Counted from the stretch's first letter, positions 18,488 to 27,993 are shown. The stretch: DNA of 64,000 nt from Thiocystis violascens DSM 198 (GCF_000227745.2 NC_018012.1:4692501-4756500); one strand, 5' to 3'. The notes: generated by a model from the letters alone, not told the origin. A program made the numbers and translations.

Positions 18488-19186
18488 ATGCATCTCCTGA
18501 TCGTCGAGGACGAACCCGAACTGCGCCGTCAGATCGTCGCGCGTCTGACGCGCGACGGCTGCATCGCCGAGGGTACCGGCGACGGTCAGGAGGGGCTCTA
18601 TCTGGCCAGCGAATACAGCTTCGACGCGGCGGTCATCGACCTGGGGCTTCCCGGACTCTCCGGCCTGGAGATCATCCGTCAACTGCGCGTGCGCGAAAGC
18701 CTGCTGCCCATCCTCATCCTGACCGCCCGCGACCGCTGGCAGGATAAGGTGGAAGGTCTGGAGGCCGGCGCGGACGATTATCTGGTCAAACCCTTCCAGT
18801 CCGAAGAACTCCTCGCCCGTCTGCGCGCGCTGGTCCGGCGCGCCGCTGGGACCGCCTCGCGCGCGCTGCGCCGGGGTCCGTTGCGCCTGGATCTGACGAC
18901 CGAGAAGGCATGGATCCACGACCGTCCGCTGGATCTGACCGCCTACGAATACCGTCTGCTCGAACAGCTCGCGGCCAGCCAGGGCAAGGTGCTCTCCAAA
19001 CAGGCGCTGGCCGACCGGCTCTATCCGCATGACGAGGACCGCGAGAGCAATGTCATCGAGGTGTTGGTCGGGCGGCTGCGACGCAAACTCGATCCGGACG
19101 GCTCGCTTGCCCCCATCGAAACCCTGCGCGGACGCGGGTATCGCCTGACCCTGACCGATGCACCCACCAAGGGCGGCGCGGGATGA
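18488..19186 (+). CDS. OmpR/PhoP-family response regulator
   Basis: A 232-residue regulator. The receiver domain has the acidic pair VEDEPEL, phospho-acceptor Asp51 in AVIDLGLPGLSG, Thr in LILTARD and Lys in DYLVKPFQ. The winged-helix DNA-binding domain runs from about residue 130 (LDLTTEKAWIHDRPLDLTAYEYRLLEQLA) to RLRRKLDPDGSLAPIETLRGRGYRL. Its stop overlaps the histidine kinase start, the usual sign of a cotranslated pair. The target genes cannot be read from the window; the upstream PepSY-like gene is likely in the same transcript. Confidence 0.93.
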   Translation: MHLLIVEDEPELRRQIVARLTRDGCIAEGTGDGQEGLYLASEYSFDAAVIDLGLPGLSGLEIIRQLRVRESLLPILILTARDRWQDKVEGLEAGADDYLVKPFQSEELLARLRALVRRAAGTASRALRRGPLRLDLTTEKAWIHDRPLDLTAYEYRLLEQLAASQGKVLSKQALADRLYPHDEDRESNVIEVLVGRLRRKLDPDGSLAPIETLRGRGYRLTLTDAPTKGGAG

Positions 19187-20520
19187 TGTCGCTGCGCACG
19201 CGCGTGGTGCTGTCCGCCGCCGCCGTGCTGACCGTCTTCATCCTCCTGACTAGCCTCGCCTTGGAGCGCGCGGTGCGCGAGACCGCCGAATCCGCGCGCG
19301 AGGAGCGCTTGCAGGCGCAGATCTTTCTGCTGATGGCGGCGGGCGAGGAGGAATCGTCGGGGTTGGTGTTTCCCAATGCGCTCGCCGAATCCCGGCTCAC
19401 CCTGCCGGGCTCCGGGCTGTACGCACTGGTCCTAAACGCGCTGGGCGATCCGATCTGGCAATCCCCGTCCGCCGTGGGCGTGGACATCCCGCTGCCCCAG
19501 CCGCTCGCCCCCGGACAGCGGCGCTTCGAGCGCCGGCAGGGAAGCGACGGACAAGAAGACTATCTAGTGCTCGGGTTCGGCGTGTCCTGGGCCACCGGCC
19601 CGGTCCCGCAGGACTACAGCTTCGTCGTCGCCGAGGATGCGTCCGCGTTCGAGTCCGAGGTGAGCCAGTTTCGCGCCAGTCTCGCCGGTTGGCTGGGCGC
19701 CATGGCGCTGCTGATGCTGGTGGCGCTGGTGCTGATTTTACGTTGGGGACTGACGCCTCTACGTCGGGTCGCGGCGGAGGTGGCAGCCATCGAGTCCGGT
19801 GATCGGACGCAGATCCAGGGCCGCTATCCCGCCGAGATCCGCGCCCTGACCGGCAATCTGAACGCCCTGCTCGCCCATGAGCGGGCGCGTCAACGGCGTC
19901 TCGACAATACGCTCGGCGACCTTGCCCACAGTCTCAAGACACCGCTCGCGGTCATGCGCGGCGCGCTCGACGAAGAGGACTCTCCAACCGCTGACCTGTT
20001 GCGGGAACAACTGGCGCGCATGGGGACGATCGTCGAGTACCAGTTACAACGGGCGCGTGCCAGCGGCCAGCCGTTGGCGACACTGGCCCCTCCGATCCCC
20101 GTGCGGCGGGTCGCGGAACGCCTGTCGGCGTCCCTGGCCAAAGTTCACCGCGACAAATCGGTGGCGGTCACGCTAGACATTGATCCGACGGCCGATTTTC
20201 GTGGCGTCGAGGGAGATCTATTCGAGATGCTCGGCAATCTGCTGGAAAACGCCTTCAAGTGGTGCGGACAGCGGATCCGCGTCTCCGGCGCATCCAGTCG
20301 GGGCGTCCTGACCATCACGGTCGAGGACGACGGCCCCGGCATCCCGCCCGACCAGGCGATCCGACTTCTCGAACGTGGGGCGCGCGCGGACGAGGCAACG
20401 CCTGGACATGGCATCGGACTCGCCGTGGTGCGCGAGCTGTGCGAGGCGTATGGCGGCGACATTCGGGTCGAACGCGGTGCGCTGGGCGGGGCGCGAATTC
20501 GACTGCGCTTACCGCATTAA
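19183..20520 (+). CDS. PhoQ-like sensor histidine kinase
   Basis: A 445-residue inner-membrane kinase with one N-terminal helix (VVLSAAAVLTVFILLTSL), a periplasmic domain of about 140 residues, a second helix (LGAMALLMLVALVLILRWGL, near 170-190), a HAMP-like linker, then the H box GDLAHSLKTPLAVM (His about 248). The ATPase domain shows the N box ENAFKWC, G1 VEDDGPGIPP and G2 GHGIGLAVVRELCEAYGG. It overlaps the regulator gene by four bases. The ligand is unknown; Mg or envelope stress sensing would be typical of the PhoQ group. Confidence 0.93.
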   Translation: MMSLRTRVVLSAAAVLTVFILLTSLALERAVRETAESAREERLQAQIFLLMAAGEEESSGLVFPNALAESRLTLPGSGLYALVLNALGDPIWQSPSAVGVDIPLPQPLAPGQRRFERRQGSDGQEDYLVLGFGVSWATGPVPQDYSFVVAEDASAFESEVSQFRASLAGWLGAMALLMLVALVLILRWGLTPLRRVAAEVAAIESGDRTQIQGRYPAEIRALTGNLNALLAHERARQRRLDNTLGDLAHSLKTPLAVMRGALDEEDSPTADLLREQLARMGTIVEYQLQRARASGQPLATLAPPIPVRRVAERLSASLAKVHRDKSVAVTLDIDPTADFRGVEGDLFEMLGNLLENAFKWCGQRIRVSGASSRGVLTITVEDDGPGIPPDQAIRLLERGARADEATPGHGIGLAVVRELCEAYGGDIRVERGALGGARIRLRLPH

Positions 20521-20674
20521 TCCGCGTCCCGAGAGGGTTGGCGCATGCGTCCGCCGCCGACCATGCTGCATCGGAAGAACTGCCCTACGGTCGTGTGCGA
20601 AAACCGATTCGTTGGATGGTCGCGGCTTTTGGTATAACTTGCAGGCCGCCGCCATGATTGTCTCGGAACGCCGC

Positions 20675-22726
20675 ATGACCGATCGCATCCCCGCTCTCGC
20701 CGCCTCGCCCAACCCCGCCGAGGCGTTGCGCGCGCAACTCGCCGCCCTGATCCCGGACGCCTTCTCCGAGGGACGACTCGATCCGGCCGCGCTCAAGCGT
20801 GCCCTGGGCGAGGAGGCGTTCGTCGCGGGCGAGGAGCGCTATGCGCTGACCTGGGCGGGGAAGAGCGGAGCCTACAAGGTGCTGCAAACGCCCTCGACCG
20901 CCACGCTACGTCCAGAGCGCGACCAGTCGGTGAATTTCGACACGGCGCAACACGTCTTCATCGAGGGCGAAAATCTTGAGGTGCTGAAGGTCTTGCAGAA
21001 GGCGTATTTCGGCAAGGTCAAGTTGATCTACATCGATCCGCCCTACAACACCGGCTCCGACAGCTTCATCTATCCCGACCGCTTTCAGGAGAGCAAGGAG
21101 GACTATCTCAAGCGCATCAATGACCTGGATGACGATGGGAGCCTGATGCGGGAAGGCTTCTTCCGCAGGAACAGCAAGGAGAACGGCCACTATCACAGCA
21201 ATTGGCTGTCGATGATGCTGCCGCGTCTCTATATCGCGCGGAATTTGTTGCGGGAGGATGGGGCGATCCTGGTATCTATCGACGACCACGAGGCGGCCAA
21301 TCTGAAGCTGTTGATGGACGAGGTATTCGGTCCGGAAAATCTGGTTGCTCAATTGGTCTGGGAGAAAGGGAGAAAAAACGACGCCAAGCTGTTCTCCGTA
21401 GGCCACGAATACATGCTTCTTTACACGCGTAGCATGGTTAAGCTCAAGGAAAATAAGACGGTTTGGCGTGAGCCAAAGCCGGGAGCCAAGGCGATTGTTG
21501 CCAGATGGCGCGAGTTGAAACGCGACTGTGGCGAGACCGACTACGCGGCGCAACAGACAGCATTGCGCGATTGGTACAGATCGCTACCGGACGCGCATCC
21601 ATCCAAAAAACTCAGCCGTCATAAATGGGTCGATCAATGGGGGCCGTGGCGGGACCGGGATATTTCCTGGCCGGGTGGTGGCGGTCCGCGCTATGACGTG
21701 CCGCATCCGGTGACGAAGAAGCCGTGCAAAGTACCAGAGCGGGGCTGGATTTATTCGTCGCCCGAAGAAATGCAGCGTCAGATCAAGCTGGGGCTAGTGC
21801 AGTTTCGCGCCGACCACACTGAGCCGCCGTTCCGCAAGGCACATCTTCTGCCAGTACCCGATGAACTGCCCGATGATGAGGAAACGGAATTCGACGATGA
21901 GGACATTTCGGATGACGAGATTGGACTTCAGGTTATCGGTAGCGTGCTTTACAAGCAGTCCCAGGTTTCGGTGAAGTACCTGCGCGAACTGATCGGCGGC
22001 AAGCTCTTCAATAACCCGAAGGACCATGAAGTGCTTGCCCGCTTGATTCGCTATTGCATGGGCGACGACGACAGCGGTTTGGTGATGGATTTCTTTGCCG
22101 GTTCCGCCAGTACCGTAGAGGCCGTGCTGACCCTCAATGCGAAGGAAGGCGGAAATCGGCGCGTGCTCGCCGTCCAGCTTCCAGAGCCATGCGATGAGAA
22201 AAGCGCGGCGTTCAAGGCTGGCTATTCAACCATTGCGGCCTTGAGCCGGGAGCGTATTCGCCGCGTCATCGAACGGCTCAACGCCGAGGCGGATCTGTTG
22301 AATCCAATCGCCAGCGATCTTGGCTTCAAATCCTTCCGGCTCACCCCATCCAACTTCAAGCAATGGCGCGGCGACGACATCGACACGCCCGAGCAGTTGG
22401 CCGAGCAGATCGAGCTGTTCACTAAGTCTGAAAAAGACGACGCACAGGTCGAGAACATGCTTTACGAACTGCTGCTGAAATTCGGGCAGGAGCTGACCAC
22501 GCGTATCGAGACGCTGAAGATCGAGGACGGCGGGGTGTTCGCCATCCACCAGCGCCAGATGCTCTTCATCCTGGACGGCTTCAGCGCCGCCATGAACCAG
22601 CCGCTGATGGATCTCAAGCCGCGCGAGATCATCGCCATCGACAGCGTCTTCCAGGATTCGGACACGCTCAAGACCAATCTGGACCTGCAATGCCGCGACG
22701 CGGGCATCAAGTTCACCTGTTTGTGA
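20675..22726 (+). CDS. mod: Type III restriction-modification system, Mod DNA methyltransferase
   Basis: A 683-residue beta-class N6-adenine methyltransferase. Start 20675 (MTDRIPALAA) is preferred; ATG 20654 is the alternative. Motif IV is YIDPPYNTGSDSF (about residue 120) and precedes motif I, VMDFFAGSAST (about 470), the beta order of Mod proteins. Between them lies the target recognition region (about 225-440), which is less GC-rich and has an odd acidic run DDEETEFDDEDISDDE. The C-terminal domain resembles Mod dimerisation/Res-contact regions. Mod methylates one strand of an asymmetric site and supplies specificity to the Res subunit encoded at 25207. The two are separated by four other genes, unlike the usual adjacent pair. 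Confidence 0.93.
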   Translation: MTDRIPALAASPNPAEALRAQLAALIPDAFSEGRLDPAALKRALGEEAFVAGEERYALTWAGKSGAYKVLQTPSTATLRPERDQSVNFDTAQHVFIEGENLEVLKVLQKAYFGKVKLIYIDPPYNTGSDSFIYPDRFQESKEDYLKRINDLDDDGSLMREGFFRRNSKENGHYHSNWLSMMLPRLYIARNLLREDGAILVSIDDHEAANLKLLMDEVFGPENLVAQLVWEKGRKNDAKLFSVGHEYMLLYTRSMVKLKENKTVWREPKPGAKAIVARWRELKRDCGETDYAAQQTALRDWYRSLPDAHPSKKLSRHKWVDQWGPWRDRDISWPGGGGPRYDVPHPVTKKPCKVPERGWIYSSPEEMQRQIKLGLVQFRADHTEPPFRKAHLLPVPDELPDDEETEFDDEDISDDEIGLQVIGSVLYKQSQVSVKYLRELIGGKLFNNPKDHEVLARLIRYCMGDDDSGLVMDFFAGSASTVEAVLTLNAKEGGNRRVLAVQLPEPCDEKSAAFKAGYSTIAALSRERIRRVIERLNAEADLLNPIASDLGFKSFRLTPSNFKQWRGDDIDTPEQLAEQIELFTKSEKDDAQVENMLYELLLKFGQELTTRIETLKIEDGGVFAIHQRQMLFILDGFSAAMNQPLMDLKPREIIAIDSVFQDSDTLKTNLDLQCRDAGIKFTCL

Positions 22727-22735
22727 GGCGACGAG

Positions 22736-23818
22736 ATGTCTGGCGTTCGATCGCTGACCATCACGGGTTATAAATCCATTCGCGAGCTGCGCGACTTTCC
22801 CCTGCGCGACTTGAATGTGCTCATCGGGGCCAATGGCGCGGGCAAGAGCAATTTCATCGGTCTGTTTCGCTTGCTCAATGAGATGTACGAGCAACGATTA
22901 CAGCTCTATATCCAGACCCAGGGCGGTCCGGATGCCATGTTGCATTTCGGGCGCGGCGTAACGGACCGACTTCATGCCGAGTTCTATTTCGCCAACAATG
23001 GATACAAATTCGACTTGCTTCCAACCAGCGATAACCGCTTGGTGTTCGAGCGTGAGGTGAGCTGGTTTGGCGGGGTCTATTACAAATCGACTTCCAGCAT
23101 CACACTCGGCACCGGACATGATGAATCCAAGCTGAAGACCGCTCCGGACGGATATTCGCCCTATGTGCGTCAGTCGGTGAGCAACTGGCGCGTCTATCAT
23201 TTTCACGACACCAGCGAACGGGCCAGGGTCAAGCAGAAGCTGCCAACCAACGACAATCTGCGCCTGAAACCCGACGCGGCAAATCTCGCCGCTTATCTGC
23301 GCCTGTTACGCGAAAGACATGTTGGAGAATACGAGCGCATCGTCGCCACCATTCGGTTGGTGGCGCCCTTCTTCGACGATTTCGTGCATCGCGAAGGCGA
23401 TCCCGAGACCGTCGAGCTTGAATGGACACAGCGGGGCAATCCGGATACGCCGTTCAAGGCGCACATGCTCTCGGATGGCACCTTGCGGTTCATCTGTCTC
23501 GCCACCCTGCTGTTGCAACCGGTGCGTCTGATACCAGACACGCTCTTGATCGACGAGCCCGAATTGGGCCTGCATCCCTACGCCATTACCGTGTTGGCCG
23601 ATATCTTCAAGCAGGTGGCGGAGCAGCGTCAGTTGATCGTCTCCACGCAGTCGGTGGAATTGGTCAACGAGCTGGTGCCCGAGGATGTGATCGTGGTCGA
23701 TCAGGAAGAGGGTACATCGATCTTCCGCCGCTTCACCGCCGAGGAACTCTCCGGCTGGCTGGAACAATATGCCTTGGGCGAGTTGTGGAAGCGCAACGTG
23801 CTGGGCGGGCGACCCTGA
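22736..23818 (+). CDS. ABC-type AAA ATPase (AAA_21/OLD-like) of a defence-type pair
   Basis: A 360-residue SMC/ABC-like ATPase without membrane parts. Walker A is LIGANGAGKSNF (residues 28-39), signature region MLSDGTLRFICLATLLL, Walker B TLLIDEPELGLHPYA and the switch STQSVELVNEL. The middle region 70-200 is variable. It starts ten bases after mod and its stop overlaps the start of the DUF4276 gene (TGATG), so the two products are very likely partners. Comparable ATPase/TOPRIM-like pairs (RloA/RloB, OLD/Gabija-like) sit in R-M loci and act in phage defence; the function here is inference. Confidence 0.85.
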   Translation: MSGVRSLTITGYKSIRELRDFPLRDLNVLIGANGAGKSNFIGLFRLLNEMYEQRLQLYIQTQGGPDAMLHFGRGVTDRLHAEFYFANNGYKFDLLPTSDNRLVFEREVSWFGGVYYKSTSSITLGTGHDESKLKTAPDGYSPYVRQSVSNWRVYHFHDTSERARVKQKLPTNDNLRLKPDAANLAAYLRLLRERHVGEYERIVATIRLVAPFFDDFVHREGDPETVELEWTQRGNPDTPFKAHMLSDGTLRFICLATLLLQPVRLIPDTLLIDEPELGLHPYAITVLADIFKQVAEQRQLIVSTQSVELVNELVPEDVIVVDQEEGTSIFRRFTAEELSGWLEQYALGELWKRNVLGGRP

Positions 23819-24492
23819 TGGTCGAGGTGATCGTCTTCGCCGAGGGGCCGACCGAGGAGCAGTTCATCAAGCGACTCGTCGCGCCAGCCTTGCGTCACCT
23901 GGAGGTCTTCGTCAAACCCCGGATGCTCAAGACTTCCGCCGAGGCGCGCGGCGGTGCGGTTAGTTTCGAGCGGTTGATGTTCAATGCGCGCAATACACTG
24001 CGCCAGAACCCCGACGTGATCCTGACCACTCTGCTCGATCTCTATGGTCTGGAGACATCCTTTCCAGCCTTCGCGGAAGCGAGGATGAAGCAAGACGTGT
24101 TCGACCGTCTCGCCTGTCTGGAATCCGCGATGGCGGACGCCATCGTGGCCCATGTCGGCTGCCGCCCTGAGCGATTCATTCCTTACATTCAGCCCCATGA
24201 GTTCGAGGGTCTGTTGTTCTCGGATGTCCAGGCCCTGGTGCGAACCGAGCCATCATGGATCGCTCATGAATCGTGCCTCGCTGCGATCCGAACGGCATTC
24301 GAGTCGCCCGAGCACATCAACGACAGTTATGAGACCAAACCCTCCCGACGGCTCGAAGCCTTGCTGCGACCTGGCTACAAAAAAACACGCCACGGTCCAT
24401 TGGCGGCCGAGCGGATCGGCCTGCCACGCATGGAACAGGAATGCCCGCACTTTCGCGGGTGGATGGACAGATTACGTAGCTTGGGGGTCTGA
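23818..24492 (+). CDS. DUF4276-family protein, partner of the ABC ATPase
   Basis: A 224-residue protein. The start MVEVIVFAEGPTEEQFIKRLVAP carries the family's EGPTE motif, which resembles the glutamate of TOPRIM domains. Later come DVILTTLLDLYGL with an Asp, and FIPYIQPHEFEGLLFSD, also conserved in DUF4276. The C-terminal part (YETKPSRRLEALLRPGYKKTRHG) is typical of the family. DUF4276 proteins occur next to AAA ATPases and probably supply a nuclease or TOPRIM-like activity. The start overlaps the ATPase stop, implying fixed stoichiometry. Confidence 0.82.
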   Translation: MVEVIVFAEGPTEEQFIKRLVAPALRHLEVFVKPRMLKTSAEARGGAVSFERLMFNARNTLRQNPDVILTTLLDLYGLETSFPAFAEARMKQDVFDRLACLESAMADAIVAHVGCRPERFIPYIQPHEFEGLLFSDVQALVRTEPSWIAHESCLAAIRTAFESPEHINDSYETKPSRRLEALLRPGYKKTRHGPLAAERIGLPRMEQECPHFRGWMDRLRSLGV

Positions 24493-24540
24493 TAGCCCGT
24501 TAGACTCCAGTTCTAGGCGAACCAGGATGGCCGGCTCCCG

Positions 24541-24861
24541 CTATTCCTCGAACAAATCCGAATGCGTGCCGGCGCGCACGAAATTGATCCGGTTGCCCGC
24601 GACCTGATAAATCAGCAGGAAGTCTCCACCGACATGACATTCACGATGATCGGCCCATTCGCCCTTGAGGGGGTGATCTAGCCACTCGGGACCAATCGGG
24701 GCCTCGTTGGCGATGAGCAGGAGCATCACCTCCTTCAGCCGCCGCAGGTCGAAGCGTCCGGAGCGCGACAGCCGTTCCCAGTCTTTCGCGAAAGGCTTGG
24801 CATAGTCGGATGCCCTGGGTAGGGCCGCGCGTTTAACGCTGGCCGGTCTTTTCAAAGTCAT
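24541..24861 (-). CDS. yafQ: YafQ-family toxin (mRNA interferase)
   Basis: A 106-residue RelE-superfamily toxin. Family features are the FAKDWERLSRSGRFDLRRLKEVMLLL helix pair, LDHPLKGEWADHRECHVGGDFLLIYQV, and the C-terminal VRAGTHSDLF, in which the H residues are the catalytic His set of YafQ. It would cleave mRNA on the ribosome. The N-terminus overlaps the antitoxin gene by about 29 bases, so a later start (after RAALPRASDYAKPF) is possible. The pair is inserted opposite to the R-M genes. Confidence 0.88.
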   Translation of the reverse strand: MTLKRPASVKRAALPRASDYAKPFAKDWERLSRSGRFDLRRLKEVMLLLIANEAPIGPEWLDHPLKGEWADHRECHVGGDFLLIYQVAGNRINFVRAGTHSDLFEE

Positions 24862-25111
24862 CGAAGAGGGCTTCAGCGGTCTCGAAGCGGGCGCGGTCCG
24901 CCTTCATCATGGCGCGCGACTCGTCGATCGCGGCACGGGTCAGGGCATTGGGCACCTTGAGTTCCAGTGGAAAGGCTTGGTCATGGGCCACGCGCTTGAG
25001 CAGAATTCGCACGGCATCCGAAACGGATAGCCCCATGGCCGCCAGGGCCGCGCTGGCCTCGGCCTTCACGTCATCGTCGATACGAACATGCAGCATCGAG
25101 GTATGGGCCAT
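24833..25111 (-). CDS. dinJ: RelB/DinJ-family antitoxin
   Basis: A 92-residue ribbon-helix-helix antitoxin: SMLHVRIDDDVKAEASAALAAMGLSVSDAVRILLKRVA is the DNA-binding half and also the dimer interface, and the rest (FPLELKVPNALTRAAIDES) neutralises the YafQ-type toxin encoded directly downstream. As in other relBE-type loci, the antitoxin comes first and likely autorepresses. Within an R-M island it would favour retention of the island. Confidence 0.9.
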   Translation of the reverse strand: MAHTSMLHVRIDDDVKAEASAALAAMGLSVSDAVRILLKRVAHDQAFPLELKVPNALTRAAIDESRAMMKADRARFETAEALFDDFEKTGQR

Positions 25112-25206
25112 CGGGATGTCCTCCTCAGTGGGTTGTCAGGGGTCAGTGGCCGGTCTCGCCGCTGGCCGTGATGGAAACTATGTCTCTCTCATGCGATACA
25201 ATCAAG

Positions 25207-27993
25207 ATGAAACTCCAATTCGACGCCAACCAGGATTATCAACTCACTGCCATCCGCGCCGTGGTGGATCTGTTCAAGGGGCAGCCGGATGCCTCGCAGA
25301 CCGCCGTGACGCGGGATGACGCGCTCTCCAGTCTGAATCTGACCGAGACCGGCGTGGCGAACCGCCGTGTCATCGACGCGGCGCAGTGGCTGAAGAATCT
25401 GCGCGCCGTCCAGAACGCGCACGACATCGAGCCTTCGCCGACCCTGGAGCCGATGCGCTTGGACGACGGTACGCCAGTCGGCACGTTTCCTAACTTCACC
25501 GTCGAGATGGAGACCGGCACCGGCAAGACCTACGTCTATCTGCGTACGATCCACGAATTGGCGAAGACCTACGGGTTTCGGAAGTTCGTCATCGTGGTGC
25601 CCTCGGTGGCGATCCGCGAGGGGGTGCTGAAGAGCCTCAAGATCACCAGTGACCATTTCCAGATGCTGTACGACTATGCGCGAGCCGAGTTCATGGTCTA
25701 CGACTCGACCAAGGTCAACCAGCTCCGCCATTTCGCCCTGTCGGACGCGATCCAGATCCTGGTGATCAACATCGACGCCTTCGCCAAGGACTCGACCCCG
25801 GCGGAGCGTCCGCAACCGGCCGGCAAGTCGCGCAAGAAGCCGTCAAAGGGCAACGTCATCAACCAGGTGCGCGAGACTGGGATCGCGCCGATCCAATTCA
25901 TCCAGGACAGCCATCCGATCCTGATCCTGGACGAGCCGCAGAATCTGGAGACCGATCTGCGCAAGCAGGCCATTACGCGGCTCAATCCACTCTGCGCGTT
26001 GCGCTACTCGGCCACCCATCGCAACACTTACAACCTGATCCATTCGCTCGATCCGGTGCGTGCCTACGAACTGGGGCTGGTCAAGCAGATCGGCGTGGAT
26101 TCGGTGATCGCGCTCAAGGATGCCAATCAGGCGTTGGTCGAGATCGCGGGCTTCAACACCGGCAAGCGCAGCGTCTCGGCCAAGCTGACGATCTGGGTCA
26201 ATCAGGCTCAGGGACCGACGAAGAAGACCGTGACGGTCAGAAACGGCGACGATCTTTACAGCGTGAAGTTCTCCAACCAGCGCGAAATCTATCGAGACGG
26301 TTTTATCGTCAACGAGATCGACGTCGGCGAGGGTGTCATCACCTTCGCCAACGACGTGCGGGTGCGTCTTGGGCAGCCGCATGGCGCCCTCACCGATACC
26401 ATTCTGCGTCTACAGATCGAGACGACCGTGCGTCGTCATTTCGAGAAGGCGCGACGGCTGCATCCGCTGGGCATCAAGGTGCTCTCGGTCTTCTTCATCG
26501 ACCGAGTGGCCAACTATCGCGCCCATGGCGAGGATGGCGCGACATCCAAGGGCAAGTTCGCAGTCTGGTTCGAGGACATCTACGCGCAGTTCCGCGCGGA
26601 CCCCGACTATCTCGGATTGATGCCGCACGCGCCGGAGCGGGTACATAATGGCTATTTTTCGCAGGACAAGCGCGCCGTCTCGCCCTTCGAGACCCTGACC
26701 GGCAAGAGCAACGCCGACGCGGAGGCCAGCGCCTTCGAGCTGATCATGCGCGACAAGGAGCGCCTGCTGGATCTGGATGAGCCGCTCGCCTTCATCTTCA
26801 GCCATTCCGCGCTGCGCGAGGGTTGGGACAATCCCAATGTCTTCCAGATCTGCACCCTGGCCGAGTCCAGTTCGGACCTCAAGAAGCGGCAGGAGATCGG
26901 GCGCGGGCTGCGGCTGTGCGTGAATCAGGAGGGCGAACGGGTCCGCGACCGAGGCGTGAATCGTTTGACGGTCATCGCCAACGAGAGCTATGAGGACTTC
27001 GCCAACCAGTTACAGGCGGAGATGACCGAGGCCGGCGTGCGATTCAAGCCCGAGATGGTCCAGAACGAGCGCGATAAAGTCGCCGTGCGGCTCAAGAAAG
27101 GCTACGACACCGACCGCCGTTTTCTGGATCTTTGGGAGCGGATCCGGGCGTGCACCCGGTACCAGGTCCAGTACAGCACTGCCGAGCTGACGGCCAAGGC
27201 CGCGCGACGGATCAGGGACAAGCTGCCCATGATCGAGCGGCCCCGAGTGGCGGTCATCCGTGCCGACATGGCCATCGGCGCCTCGGGGGTGAGCGGAACG
27301 GAAACCGGCCGTCGCACCCAGACCCTGGAGGCAAAATACGTCATGCCCGATCTGGTCGGCCAGATCCAGACCAAGACCGGGCTGGCGAAATCGACCGTGG
27401 CGCGCATCCTGCTCGACAGCGGGCGGCTCGGCGAGGCGCTCAATAACCCGCAAGCCTTCGTCGATCTGGCGGCGGAGATCGTCAACGTGGTCAAGCGCGA
27501 GTTCCTGGTCTATGGCGATGGCTCGGAGGGCAGCGGGGTGCGATACCTGAAGCTGGAGGGCGATGTCTACGCAATGCGACGCTTCGAGAACGACGACCTG
27601 ATGGGCGTGTTCGCGTCCAATGTCGTCGCGGTCGGAAAGCAGGAGAAGACGCTCTTCTCGCACATCGTCATCGACTCCAATTCGAGCCCCGAGCGGCTGT
27701 TCGCGCAAGCCTGCGAGGACAATGACGACGTGCTCTTCTACATCAAGCTGCCGCGCTGGTTTCAGATCGAAACGCCCGTCGGACCCTACAACCCGGATTG
27801 GGCGCTGGCCTACCGCAACGACCAGATCCTGTACTTCGTCGCCGAGACCAAGAAGACCGGCGGCGACCGTGTCCAGCTCGATCTGCTGCGACCCATCGAG
27901 GATCTGCATATCGAATGCGGCAAGCGACACTTCAGGAACTTCGAGGAAGTCCGCTTCCGGGTTGTCGCGTCGCTGGCCGAGTTGGTGGGTTGA
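25207..27993 (+). CDS. res: Type III restriction-modification system, Res helicase-nuclease subunit
   Basis: A 928-residue SF2 translocase plus nuclease. Start 25207 (MKLQFDANQDYQLTAIRAVVDLF) matches Res N-termini; an ATG at 25168 would add 13 odd residues. Motifs: Walker A EMETGTGKTYVYLR (about 103-108), DEAD-like ILDEPQNLE, SATH-like SATHRNTYN, EGWDNPNVFQICTL and QEIGRGLRLCVNQ (motif VI). The C-terminal PD-(D/E)XK nuclease is YNPDWALAYRNDQ with YFVAETKK. All parts look intact, so the island may be active with Mod. Two methyltransferase-dependent subunits separated by 2.5 kb suggests insertion of the ATPase/TA genes between mod and res. Confidence 0.94.
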   Translation: MKLQFDANQDYQLTAIRAVVDLFKGQPDASQTAVTRDDALSSLNLTETGVANRRVIDAAQWLKNLRAVQNAHDIEPSPTLEPMRLDDGTPVGTFPNFTVEMETGTGKTYVYLRTIHELAKTYGFRKFVIVVPSVAIREGVLKSLKITSDHFQMLYDYARAEFMVYDSTKVNQLRHFALSDAIQILVINIDAFAKDSTPAERPQPAGKSRKKPSKGNVINQVRETGIAPIQFIQDSHPILILDEPQNLETDLRKQAITRLNPLCALRYSATHRNTYNLIHSLDPVRAYELGLVKQIGVDSVIALKDANQALVEIAGFNTGKRSVSAKLTIWVNQAQGPTKKTVTVRNGDDLYSVKFSNQREIYRDGFIVNEIDVGEGVITFANDVRVRLGQPHGALTDTILRLQIETTVRRHFEKARRLHPLGIKVLSVFFIDRVANYRAHGEDGATSKGKFAVWFEDIYAQFRADPDYLGLMPHAPERVHNGYFSQDKRAVSPFETLTGKSNADAEASAFELIMRDKERLLDLDEPLAFIFSHSALREGWDNPNVFQICTLAESSSDLKKRQEIGRGLRLCVNQEGERVRDRGVNRLTVIANESYEDFANQLQAEMTEAGVRFKPEMVQNERDKVAVRLKKGYDTDRRFLDLWERIRACTRYQVQYSTAELTAKAARRIRDKLPMIERPRVAVIRADMAIGASGVSGTETGRRTQTLEAKYVMPDLVGQIQTKTGLAKSTVARILLDSGRLGEALNNPQAFVDLAAEIVNVVKREFLVYGDGSEGSGVRYLKLEGDVYAMRRFENDDLMGVFASNVVAVGKQEKTLFSHIVIDSNSSPERLFAQACEDNDDVLFYIKLPRWFQIETPVGPYNPDWALAYRNDQILYFVAETKKTGGDRVQLDLLRPIEDLHIECGKRHFRNFEEVRFRVVASLAELVG

